Origin: an uncultured bacterium
GTDB lineage: Bacteria > Pseudomonadota > Gammaproteobacteria > Burkholderiales > Burkholderiaceae_E
Length of the DNA stretch: 64,000 bases
Assembly: GCA_903907905.1 (NCBI GenBank)
Contig: CAIVPX010000175.1
Coordinates: 1-64,000, forward strand
Direction of reading: 5' to 3'
The translations under genes and the position numbers were made by a program. The notes below the pieces were generated by a model. The model did not search any database and was not told the DNA's origin. It saw only the letters and a program-made list of their open reading frames with translations. Shown here one piece after another: positions 53,093-60,919 of this stretch. Each line of letters opens with the position of its first letter. The first letter of the stretch is position 1.

Positions 53093-53119
53093 GACTGCCC
53101 CGTGCGGCGCGTCTATTCT
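53091..53119 (+). promoter_or_regulatory. sigma-70-type promoter of the aldolase operon
   Basis: TTGACT (53091-53096, 5 of 6) is followed after exactly 17 bp by TATTCT (53114-53119, 4 of 6). Transcription would start near 53126, giving a leader of about 54 nt before the ATG at 53180, with GGGGAGAG as ribosome-binding site. Confidence 0.5.
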
Positions 53120-53179
53120 GGCTCGAGTGGTGGCGATCGAGGCTGACATGGTTCGCACACGCTCCGGGGAGAGACGACA

Positions 53180-53983
53180 ATGCAGACGCTTCGCGAGCGC
53201 ATCTCGGCCAACGGCTATGCTCTGAACGGTTACTGCCAGATGCCCAGTCCGGCGGCGGCCGAGATTTACTGCCGTCAGGGTTGGGATGTGGTCACGCTCG
53301 ACCTTGAGCACGGCGCCATGGGGTTTGATGCCGCCGTGCGCATGCTCGAAGTGATGGCTGCGGCGCCGGTTTTGCCCTTCATCCGCATCCCGGGCTTTGA
53401 CCCGCGGCTGATCGCGCCCCTGCTCGACGCCGGCGTCATGGGTGTGACCTGCGCCATGGTGAACACCGCCGACGAAGCGCGGGCGCTGGTGCGTGCCTGT
53501 CGCTATCCACCCCATGGCGTGCGCAGCATGAGCCGGATGTCACGTGCCAGCCTGATCTATGGCCCCGACTATGTGTCCCGCGCCAATCAGACGGTGACGG
53601 TCTTCGCCATGGTCGAGAGCCCCGAGGGGCTAGCCAATGTGCGCGAGATTGCAGCCGTGGAGGGGCTGGATGGCATCTATATGGGGCCGGTCGACCTCGC
53701 CATGGCGGTAGTTGGACGGGTGCCGCCCCTTGGCGGCCGCGACCCCGAAATCGACGCTGTGGTCGACGACGCCATGACGCAGGTGGTCGCCGCCTGCAAT
53801 CAGACCGGGACCATCGCGGGCATCAACGCGCCCAACCCGGAAGAGGCCCTGCGCATGCTGAACCGGGGTTTTCGATTCATCACTCTCTCATCCGATGTGC
53901 GGGCGCTGGCGGCGCAGTCGCGCGCCTGGGTCGATGGGCTTCGCAAGCTCGCGCCGGCACCGCATCGGCCAGCCAGCGCCTGA
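53180..53983 (+). CDS. HpcH/HpaI-type class II aldolase
   Basis: This 267-residue TIM-barrel aldolase uses a divalent metal to split or form C-C bonds with pyruvate or related 2-oxo acids. The expected residues are visible: LDLEHG (Asp41, Glu43, His44), Arg69 in PFIRIP, the metal ligand Glu146 in AMVESPEG and Asp172 in YMGPVDLAM. It resembles 4-hydroxy-2-oxo-heptanedioate and 2-dehydro-3-deoxyglucarate aldolases; I cannot choose. It is the first gene of a five-gene operon and 5 nt before the SDR gene. Confidence 0.88.
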   Translation: MQTLRERISANGYALNGYCQMPSPAAAEIYCRQGWDVVTLDLEHGAMGFDAAVRMLEVMAAAPVLPFIRIPGFDPRLIAPLLDAGVMGVTCAMVNTADEARALVRACRYPPHGVRSMSRMSRASLIYGPDYVSRANQTVTVFAMVESPEGLANVREIAAVEGLDGIYMGPVDLAMAVVGRVPPLGGRDPEIDAVVDDAMTQVVAACNQTGTIAGINAPNPEEALRMLNRGFRFITLSSDVRALAAQSRAWVDGLRKLAPAPHRPASA

Positions 53984-53988
53984 TCCCC

Positions 53989-54864
53989 GTGCGCGCCTCG
54001 GGCACGTTGGTCGATTCGGTCCGCCGGGTGGCGCTGATCACCGGATGCGGCAAGGCCCTGGGTATCGGCAGTGCCTGCGCCCGCGCGTTGTCGGCGGCGG
54101 GCTTCTCGCTGGTGCTGACCGACATTGTGCCGCTCGGCTTGGCCAATGACCTCGACGAGGATCAGGACAGTCCTCCGGGATGGCGGGGTATCGAGTCGCT
54201 CGGGCGCGAAATCGTCCAGCAAGGCGGCCAGTCAATCTGCCTCACCGGCGACGTGTCCATTGAAGCCGATGCCACGCGGCTTGTGCGTCAGACCCTCGAT
54301 CATTTCGGGCGTCTCGACGTGCTCGTGAACAATGCCGGCGCGCCCCATGGCGATGACCGTGTCGACATCGAATCGCTGTCGCTCGAGGCTTGGGAGCGCG
54401 TCATGTCCATCAATGTTCGAGGGGCTTTCCTGATGTCGCGCGAGGCGGTTCGCCCCATGAGGCGGCAGCGTTGGGGGCGGATCATCAACATGGCCTCGGC
54501 CGTCGTGAGACACCCCATGCGCGAGCGTGCTGCCTACATCGCCTCGAAGTCGGCACTGATCGGCCTCACCGAGGCGATGGCACTCGATGTGGCCGATTCG
54601 GGCATCACGGTCAATGCGGTCTGTCCAGGCTCGGTGCGGACGGCGCGGGCCCTCAGTTCAACCCGCCGGGCGGGCTTTTCGGATATCGAGTCCGGGCTCG
54701 CCGAGCGTGCCCGAGGCATTCCCGTCGGGCGGCATGCCGAGGCGGCCGAAATCGCTGCAACCGTTTCGTTCCTGTGCTCGGCACCTGCGGGCTACCTCAC
54801 CGGGCAGAGTCTTTTCGTTGATGGCGGCGGCCTGCCACGGCCGGCCACCCAGCCCCACCCTTAG
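53989..54864 (+). CDS. short-chain dehydrogenase/reductase
   Basis: This 291-residue SDR has the cofactor motif LITGCGKALGIGSA (T-G-x5-G-x-G form), NNAG in the fourth strand (VLVNNAGAPH), and the catalytic Ser with Y-x3-K in NMASAV and AAYIASKSAL. GTG at 53989, five bases after the aldolase stop, is taken as the start; it has no clear ribosome-binding site, so coupling to the aldolase is likely. It carries about 20 extra residues between strand 2 and helix 3 (DEDQDSPPGWRGIESLG). The substrate is probably an alcohol or ketone linked to the aldolase step. Confidence 0.87.
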   Translation: MRASGTLVDSVRRVALITGCGKALGIGSACARALSAAGFSLVLTDIVPLGLANDLDEDQDSPPGWRGIESLGREIVQQGGQSICLTGDVSIEADATRLVRQTLDHFGRLDVLVNNAGAPHGDDRVDIESLSLEAWERVMSINVRGAFLMSREAVRPMRRQRWGRIINMASAVVRHPMRERAAYIASKSALIGLTEAMALDVADSGITVNAVCPGSVRTARALSSTRRAGFSDIESGLAERARGIPVGRHAEAAEIAATVSFLCSAPAGYLTGQSLFVDGGGLPRPATQPHP

Positions 54865-54880
54865 AAGGAGAAGTCTGAAG

Positions 54881-55891
54881 ATGATGACCAAAACGATCAG
54901 CGCGTGCTTGGGTGGTCTGCGTTCGGCCTGCATGCTTGGCGCCTTGGCTGCTACAGCGTTTGGCGCGCCGGTTGCCCAGGCGCAGCAATACCCCGATCGG
55001 GCCATCACCATGATCGTGCCGGTCGGCCCGGGTGGCGGCACGGACATCATGGCGCGCGAAATCTCGCGCCGACTGTCCGAGGCCTGGGGTAAGCCCATCG
55101 TTGTCGAGAACAAGCCGGGCGGGGCGGGCGCAGTGGGTGTCAAATCGATGATGCGTGTGCCCGCCGACGGCTATACGCTCATGTTCACCCACGACGGCAT
55201 CATCGTGGCTACCCCTAAGCTTTTCAAGGCGCCGGGCTATGACCCTCGCACCGATCTCATCGGCATCAGCGAGGTGGCCAAGACAGGCTATTTGCTCGTG
55301 GTGCACCCGAGTGTGCCGGCCCGTAGCGTCACCGAACTCATTGCCCTCATGCGCGACAAGAAGGCCCGCAACGAATCTTTCGGTTTCGCCACGTCGGCAG
55401 TCGGCAGCGCCGATCACCTCTCGGGTGAAATGTTCCGGCAAATGACCCAGGTCGACATGCTGGTGGTTCACTACAAGGGCACAACCCCCGCCATGGCTGA
55501 CGTCATTGGCGGGCACCTGCCGTTCGGGTTTTTTGCGATTCCGCCCACCACGCAGCACGTAAAATCGGGATCGCTTCGTGCGTTGGGGGTGACCACCCGC
55601 AACCGTCTGCCGCTCCTGCCCGATGTCGCAGCCATTGGCGAGAGCGTGCCGGGCTTTGAATCCAGTTCGTGGTACGGACTGTTTGCGCTGGCAGGCACTC
55701 CAAGGCCCATCGTGGAAAAAATCTCGGCTGAGGTTCGGCGCATCGTGGGGGCGCCTGATTTCATCGATTACATGAACCGGATCGGCTTCATTGGCGTGGG
55801 CAGCACACCGGCCGAATTCGCCGACTTCATTGCGAAGGACACTGAAAAGGTCGGTGAAATCATCCGCGCGGCCAATGTTCGGGCCGAGTAG
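54881..55891 (+). CDS. Bug/TctC-type periplasmic solute-binding protein (9)
   Basis: This is a 336-residue protein. The ATG at 54881 follows AGAAGGAGA, 16 nt after the SDR stop. The signal peptide ends ...APVAQAQ before QYPDRAITMIVPVGPGG. Family segments VENKPGGAGAVGV and PADGYTLMFTHDG are present. It lies inside the aldolase-SDR-TauD-dehydrogenase operon, which ties its ligand to that pathway better than for most Bug genes here. Confidence 0.92.
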   Translation: MMTKTISACLGGLRSACMLGALAATAFGAPVAQAQQYPDRAITMIVPVGPGGGTDIMAREISRRLSEAWGKPIVVENKPGGAGAVGVKSMMRVPADGYTLMFTHDGIIVATPKLFKAPGYDPRTDLIGISEVAKTGYLLVVHPSVPARSVTELIALMRDKKARNESFGFATSAVGSADHLSGEMFRQMTQVDMLVVHYKGTTPAMADVIGGHLPFGFFAIPPTTQHVKSGSLRALGVTTRNRLPLLPDVAAIGESVPGFESSSWYGLFALAGTPRPIVEKISAEVRRIVGAPDFIDYMNRIGFIGVGSTPAEFADFIAKDTEKVGEIIRAANVRAE

Positions 55892-55896
55892 CGTCC

Positions 55897-56775
55897 ATGT
55901 CCGTCGCCCCATCCGCATCGACGCAGGCTGCGCAGAACGATCAGTTTGGTGTGCGGCCCCTCTCTCCCGTCATGGGCGCCGAGGTGACAGGGATCGACCT
56001 GTCGGCGCCGTTATCGGCGGATCGCTTTGGGCAGATTCATCGTGCGTTTCTTGAGCACAAGCTTCTGGTCTTTCGGGGCCAGACGTTATCCCGAGACGAG
56101 ATCCTTGGCTTTGCCGGGCGCTTTGGCCCGATCGAGGGCCACAACGTGCGTGGCCGCGACGGCCAGGCGCTGGATGCCCTGCATTCGGTCAGCAATGTCG
56201 ATGCCAATGGTGAGTTGTCACGCACGCCTCACATCAACGCCAACTATTACTGGCATAGCGACAAGGCGCACTACGAAGTCCCGTCCCTGCTTACGCTGCT
56301 GTATGCAGTGGAGTTGCCTCCCAACGGTGGCGAGACCGAGTTCGCCAACATGGAGCGCGCCTATCGGGCCATACCCGACCCGCTCCGTACCCGAGCGGAT
56401 TCGCTTCGGGTCATCAATGATTTCGAGTACGCCATGGTCAACGCGGGCAAGGTGCTGAACGAAGCCGAAAAGGTGCCGTCGGTGACGCATCCCATGGTCA
56501 GAACCCATCCGGAAACCGGTGCCCGCAGCCTGTACATCGGCATGTATACCAAGGGTGTGGTCGGCATGCCCGAGCCCGAGGCCCAGTCTCTGGTTGCCGA
56601 GTTGATGGGCCACGCAACCCAGCCTGAGCACCTGTTCCGGCATCCATGGCAACTGGGCGATGTCGTCATCTGGGACAACCGATGTCTCGTTCATCGGGCC
56701 GTCAAGAATTTCGAGATCACGCGCTTTCGGCGGGTGCTGTTGCGCTGCGTGGTCAAGGGCAGTCGCGCCGTCTGA
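55897..56775 (+). CDS. TauD/TfdA-type 2-oxoglutarate-dependent dioxygenase
   Basis: This 292-residue Fe(II)/2-oxoglutarate oxygenase has the facial triad His120 and Asp122 (YYWHSDKAH) and His266 (NRCLVHRAVKNF), with the 2-oxoglutarate Arg near 277 (TRFRRVLLR). The N-terminal MGAEVTGIDLSAPLS is typical of TauD, TfdA and relatives. It starts 5 nt after the Bug stop. Likely job: hydroxylation that releases a side group from the imported substrate (sulfonate, ether or similar), upstream of dehydrogenase and aldolase steps (inference). Confidence 0.9.
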   Translation: MSVAPSASTQAAQNDQFGVRPLSPVMGAEVTGIDLSAPLSADRFGQIHRAFLEHKLLVFRGQTLSRDEILGFAGRFGPIEGHNVRGRDGQALDALHSVSNVDANGELSRTPHINANYYWHSDKAHYEVPSLLTLLYAVELPPNGGETEFANMERAYRAIPDPLRTRADSLRVINDFEYAMVNAGKVLNEAEKVPSVTHPMVRTHPETGARSLYIGMYTKGVVGMPEPEAQSLVAELMGHATQPEHLFRHPWQLGDVVIWDNRCLVHRAVKNFEITRFRRVLLRCVVKGSRAV

Positions 56776-56811
56776 GGGCGTTGCGCAAGCAAGGGTCGGA
56801 GGCCCCAGTTC

Positions 56812-57714
56812 ATGCGAATCGGATTCATCGGCCTGGGTGCGATTGGGGCGCCCATTGCGAGCCGCTTGCGCGAGGCGGGGCACGGGTTGCTCGTCTATGA
56901 CATTCGCCCCGAGGCCACTGCACCGTTTGCGGCGATCGCCCAAGTTGCTCGGTCGGCCAGGGAACTGGGCGAGCGGGCCGAGGTGATTTTTGCCTGCCTG
57001 GCTTCAGCCGACGCTCACCGGCTCGCACTCGTGTCAGAGCAGGGTGCCAGCCGGGGTCGGGCGATGCGACTGCTCGTCAATCTCGGCACCGTGGGCGCGC
57101 CTTTCATCCGCGAGATCGCCGCGGCGTTGCAGGCGCGGGGCGTTGACACGCTCGACGCCCCCGTCACCGGTGGCGTGGGGCGGGCCCGCGATGGATCGCT
57201 CACCGCAATCATCTCAGGGCCTCGGTCCTGCTTCGATCGCATCGAGCCGCTGATGGCCTCCTACGCCAGCAAGCGGGTCTGGATGGGACCGCAGGCGGGC
57301 GGCGCGCAGGTGATGAAGGTGGTCAACAACGCGGTTTCACTCGCCAATCTGGTGAGTGCCGGTGAGGCGCTCATCGTGGGTGCCAGGGCGGGGCTTGATC
57401 CGGCCACCATGATCGACGTGATCAACCACGGCAGCGGCCAGAACAGCGCCACGCTCATGAAATTTCCGGCCGCCATCCTTAATGGCCGCTTCAACTTTGG
57501 CGGCGCCTTGCGAATCGTCATCAAGGACCTCGAGGCCTTCATCGCCGAGGCCGCGTCGCAGGGGCAGGAGGTGCCGCATGCCCGGCTGGTGCTGGAGTCC
57601 TATCGCGTGGCTGCGATTGAGATGTCGCCGGACGCGGACGTCACCGAGGTGGTGCGGCCGCTTGAGCGGCGTGCAGGGGTCGAACTGAGACTCGCTCAGC
57701 CCCCCCGGACGTGA
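56812..57714 (+). CDS. 3-hydroxyisobutyrate-dehydrogenase-like oxidoreductase
   Basis: This 300-residue beta-hydroxyacid dehydrogenase has an NAD(P)-binding Rossmann start (MRIGFIGLGAIGAPIASRL), the substrate loop DAPVTGGVGRARDG and the catalytic Lys169 in QVMKVVNNAVSLAN. It is full length. It is the last gene of the aldolase operon and stops 9 nt from the converging CoA-transferase gene. The exact substrate (3-hydroxyisobutyrate, tartronate semialdehyde or another) is open. Confidence 0.9.
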   Translation: MRIGFIGLGAIGAPIASRLREAGHGLLVYDIRPEATAPFAAIAQVARSARELGERAEVIFACLASADAHRLALVSEQGASRGRAMRLLVNLGTVGAPFIREIAAALQARGVDTLDAPVTGGVGRARDGSLTAIISGPRSCFDRIEPLMASYASKRVWMGPQAGGAQVMKVVNNAVSLANLVSAGEALIVGARAGLDPATMIDVINHGSGQNSATLMKFPAAILNGRFNFGGALRIVIKDLEAFIAEAASQGQEVPHARLVLESYRVAAIEMSPDADVTEVVRPLERRAGVELRLAQPPRT

Positions 57715-57723
57715 CTCAGCCGC

Positions 57724-58944
57724 TCAGCGGGCCGGTTGCCAGATGGCGCCCGAGCGCCGCATCGCCTCGATCGTTGCCTCGTCGCAACCGGCCTCGCGAA
57801 GCACCGCCTCGGTATGCTCGCCCACCGTGGGGGCGGGCCGGTCGGTGCCCGGTCCGTCCTCGTTGCAAAGAAACGGAGCATTCATCACGGTGACGGGACG
57901 GTCCAGCCCCTTGGGACCCGGTACGGTCAGCAGCAGATTGCGATGCTTCATCTGCGGGCTGGCGAGCGCCTGGCCGATATCCTTGACGCGGGCGGCCGCC
58001 ACACCCGCCGTCTTGAGTCGGGCCACCCAGACTTCGGCGGTGTCGCTGGAGAGCGCCCCCTCGATCGCCTCGCGCAGAGCCTGCACATGGGCACTGCGTG
58101 CGTCCCAGTCGGCAAAGCGCGGATCGCTCAGGACATCCTCCCGGCCCAGCGTCTTGAACAGGGTCTGGAAATGGGCTTCCGAGTTGACGACCAGGGATAA
58201 ATACTCATCGCGCGCGCGGAACATGTCCGAGGTGGGGCGCCGGCTCCAGGCCTGATTGCCGATGCGGCCTGGGACCACCCCCGCCACCGAGGTGAAGGCC
58301 ACGATCTGGGTCATCATCGACAGCGTGGCGTCGACCATCGCGATGTCGATGTACTGCCCCTTGCCGGTGGACAGCTTGCGATAGAGCGCACCCGAAATGG
58401 CCAGTGCGGCGGCTGAGCCGGTCGATGCGTCGGCGAACGGAAATCCCACCCGCACCGGATGGTGCTCGGGGTAGCCCGTGATGGACATCACGCCCGCAGC
58501 CGCCTGCACCGCACCGTCATATGCCGGGGCATCGCGTTCGGGCCCCTCCTGCCCGTATCCCGAGATCGAGCAGTAGATGATGTCGGGCTTGACCCGCTTC
58601 ACGGCCTCATAGCCCAGGCCCAGTCGCGCCATCACGCCGGGCCGGTAGTTCTCGATGATCACGTCGGCGGTCTCGATCAGCCGCAAGATCAGGGCGATGA
58701 CCTCGGGCTGTTTGAGGTCGACCGCGACCGAGCGTTTGCCGGCGTTGAGCGCGAGAAACGCAGACCCCATGCCGAGGGCGAGTAACTCTTTGCTCGCGCA
58801 GAAGGTTCGCGACTCATCGCCACCGGGCGGCCGCTCGAACTTGATGACGTCCGCGCCCATGAGGGTCAGCAGGTTGGTGGCGAAAGGCCCCGAAACCACC
58901 TGGGAAAAGTCGAGGATGCGGATACCCTCGAAGGGACGAGACAT
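57724..58944 (-). CDS. CaiB/BaiF-type (class III) CoA-transferase
   Basis: This 406-residue enzyme moves CoA between carboxylic acids. It has RILDFSQVVSGPFAT at the start, the aspartyl nucleophile Asp172 in FADASTGSAA, GYGQEGP near residue 130 and the RLKTAGVAAARVKD C-terminal segment. It is 5 nt behind an enoyl-CoA hydratase gene in a leftward operon whose first gene is a Bug protein. The acid pair is unknown. Confidence 0.92.
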   Translation of the reverse strand: MSRPFEGIRILDFSQVVSGPFATNLLTLMGADVIKFERPPGGDESRTFCASKELLALGMGSAFLALNAGKRSVAVDLKQPEVIALILRLIETADVIIENYRPGVMARLGLGYEAVKRVKPDIIYCSISGYGQEGPERDAPAYDGAVQAAAGVMSITGYPEHHPVRVGFPFADASTGSAAALAISGALYRKLSTGKGQYIDIAMVDATLSMMTQIVAFTSVAGVVPGRIGNQAWSRRPTSDMFRARDEYLSLVVNSEAHFQTLFKTLGREDVLSDPRFADWDARSAHVQALREAIEGALSSDTAEVWVARLKTAGVAAARVKDIGQALASPQMKHRNLLLTVPGPKGLDRPVTVMNAPFLCNEDGPGTDRPAPTVGEHTEAVLREAGCDEATIEAMRRSGAIWQPAR

Positions 58945-58949
58945 GGCGT

Positions 58950-59723
58950 TCAGCGTCCTTTCCAGACGGGCGCGCGCTTCTCGACGAAGGCGGCCTGGGC
59001 TTCGCGGGTGTCCTCGGTCTTGGACAGCATGACCGTCAGACCCTGTTCGAAGCGGTATGCATCGCGCGACGGCATCTCGGCCACGGTGTTGAAGCCGCGC
59101 TTGGCGGTCTGGATGGCCAGCGGACTCTTGGCGGCAATGTCGCGTGCAATCTTCATTGCCTCGTCCATCAACCGCTCGCGCGGCACGACGGCCTCGATGA
59201 GCCCGCGTCGATACAACTCATCGGCCGTGACCTTTCGGCCGGTGTAGTACATGTGGCGCGCGAACGACCGGGGAAAGTGGTCAGTGAGAAATCTCATGCC
59301 ACCCGACAGGCCCACGTTCACCTCGGGCATGGACACGAAGGTGTTGTCCGAGGCCAGCACGATGTCGCAACTCATCATCAGCACAAAGCCCGCGCCCATC
59401 GCCGCACCGTTGGCCGCGCAGATGACCGGTTTGGCGCAGTCTTCGACTGCATAGAAATATTCGCGCGTGACGCGATTGTGTCGAATGTAGGCGCCGTCCT
59501 CCTTGTCCATGACCGCGCGCTCTTTGACATCGGCGCCAGCCGAGAAGACATTGCCACTGCCGGTGAGGACGATCACCCGCACATCATCGTTGTCGCTCAG
59601 CGAATCGAAGATATGCGTCAGTTCGTCACGCGAGAGGCGGTTTTGCGCGTTGACCGGCGGGCGGTCGTAGGTCACCACGGCGATGTGGTCTGCGATGGCG
59701 AGCTTGAAGCATTCATAGTTCAT
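58950..59723 (-). CDS. enoyl-CoA hydratase/isomerase family protein
   Basis: This 257-residue crotonase-fold enzyme has the oxyanion-hole parts FSAGADVKE and NGAAMGAGFVL, and a Glu in MPEVNVGLSGG at a catalytic position. The ATG at 59723 follows AGGAC and matches the family start; the frame to 59783 is extra. It is probably translated with the CoA-transferase gene 5 nt downstream. Roles fit hydration of an unsaturated CoA ester made in the same pathway, such as the product of the divergent carboxylase (inference). Confidence 0.9.
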   Translation of the reverse strand: MNYECFKLAIADHIAVVTYDRPPVNAQNRLSRDELTHIFDSLSDNDDVRVIVLTGSGNVFSAGADVKERAVMDKEDGAYIRHNRVTREYFYAVEDCAKPVICAANGAAMGAGFVLMMSCDIVLASDNTFVSMPEVNVGLSGGMRFLTDHFPRSFARHMYYTGRKVTADELYRRGLIEAVVPRERLMDEAMKIARDIAAKSPLAIQTAKRGFNTVAEMPSRDAYRFEQGLTVMLSKTEDTREAQAAFVEKRAPVWKGR

Positions 59724-59740
59724 ATCGAAGTCCTGTGGGG

Positions 59741-60772
59741 TCAGTCGAGGCGGGTGCCGGTGGCTTTGATGATCGGGGCCCACTTGGCCAGTTCGCTGCG
59801 GATGAAGGCTTTCGTCGCCTCGGGCGTGCTGTCGGCCACTGGCTCGAGCATCAGGGCTTCGAGTTCCCCCTGAAAGGCGCTGTCTCGCATGATGTCGCCG
59901 CTGGCGCTCACCAGTTGGCCCATCACCGTTGGGGCGACGCCCGCTGGCGCGACCAGCACCTGGAAGGAGCCGCCGACCATGCCTTTCATGCCGAGTTCGC
60001 TGGCCGTCGCGATCTCGGGCGCAAGCCGTGAGCGTTTTTCGGCAAAGATCGCAAGAATGCGCATCTTGCCAGTCTTATGATGGGGCAGGATGGTGACGAA
60101 GCTGTCGAAGAACACCGGATTGATGCCAGCGAGCGCATCCTGAAGCGCGGGCGCGCTGCCCTTGTAGGGCACGTGCAGCAGATCGATCCCGCCGCCGAGT
60201 TGCTTGAACAGTTCGCCGACCAGATGATTGGCACTGCCAGTTCCCGAGGTACCGTAGGAATACTTGCCTGGGTTGGCCCGGATGAGCGCGAGCAACTCAT
60301 CGAGCGACTTCGCTGGCAGCCCCCCGTTGACCGCCACCATGAGGGGTGTGATGCCGAGCAGGGCGACTGGGGAAAAGTCGCGGTCCACGTCATAGGTGGG
60401 GTTGGCCATCATCGAGGGCAGAATGGCCAGCGTGGTGGAGGACGCAAAGAACAGCGTGTAGCCGTCGGGCTTGGCACGGGCGGTTTCGGCGGCGGCGATT
60501 GCGCCGGCCGCGCCGGCCTTGTTCTCGATGACCACGGGCTGGCCGAGTTTGCGAGCCAGGCGGTCTCCAAACTTCCGGGCGAAGAGGTCCGTGGTGCCGC
60601 CGGGAGAGAAGGGCACCAGCAGCCGCACTGGTCGGGCGGGGTAGGCCTCCTGGGCGCTGGCCGTCTGAGGCAGGCCCAGTGCGCCCACACAAACCCATGC
60701 GCTAACAGCGGCAAGCATGCCCGCCCTGAGGCGCCGGCAATCATCAGACGGTTTGAACACGTGGGTCTCCAT
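59741..60772 (-). CDS. Bug/TctC-type periplasmic solute-binding protein (10)
   Basis: This 343-residue protein has a long leader (METHVFKPSDDCRRLRAGML, ending QTASAQ) before AYPARPVRLLVPFSPGGTTD. VIENKAGAAGAIAA and HVPYKGSAPALQDALAG are present. It is the first gene of the Bug-hydratase-CoA-transferase operon, 17 nt ahead of the hydratase, and is divergent from the carboxylase operon across 147 bp with a palindrome. Confidence 0.92.
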   Translation of the reverse strand: METHVFKPSDDCRRLRAGMLAAVSAWVCVGALGLPQTASAQEAYPARPVRLLVPFSPGGTTDLFARKFGDRLARKLGQPVVIENKAGAAGAIAAAETARAKPDGYTLFFASSTTLAILPSMMANPTYDVDRDFSPVALLGITPLMVAVNGGLPAKSLDELLALIRANPGKYSYGTSGTGSANHLVGELFKQLGGGIDLLHVPYKGSAPALQDALAGINPVFFDSFVTILPHHKTGKMRILAIFAEKRSRLAPEIATASELGMKGMVGGSFQVLVAPAGVAPTVMGQLVSASGDIMRDSAFQGELEALMLEPVADSTPEATKAFIRSELAKWAPIIKATGTRLD

Positions 60773-60831
60773 TCGAACGGGGGGCGGGGGAAAGGCCGCA
60801 TTGAGTCTACGCCGACACTTGAAGCGGCATC

Positions 60832-60858
60832 AACCGCGCGGATGGACCTCGCGCGGTT
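60832..60858 (+). promoter_or_regulatory. perfect 9-bp inverted repeat between divergent CoA operons
   Basis: AACCGCGCG (60832-60840) and CGCGCGGTT (60850-60858) are exact reverse complements separated by 9 bp. The site lies about in the middle of the 147-bp region between the Bug-hydratase-CoA-transferase operon and the carboxylase operon, the place for an operator shared by both. No T-tract follows, so a terminator is unlikely. Confidence 0.45.
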
Positions 60859-60919
60859 TACCATCCCGAAATTCGCCGCCCGCGCCATCCCGGGGGCTCA
60901 ACCTCCACCGCGCCACACC

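Noticed and set aside
52061-53515. A 484-codon minus-strand frame
   Set aside because: It covers the antisense of a Bug gene and of the start of the aldolase gene; composition is Arg/His/Gly-rich shadow sequence.
60077-60919. Upstream extension of the carboxyltransferase frame by 281 codons
   Set aside because: It runs antisense through the Bug gene at 59741-60772 and over the palindrome; family members start at the position equivalent to 60920.
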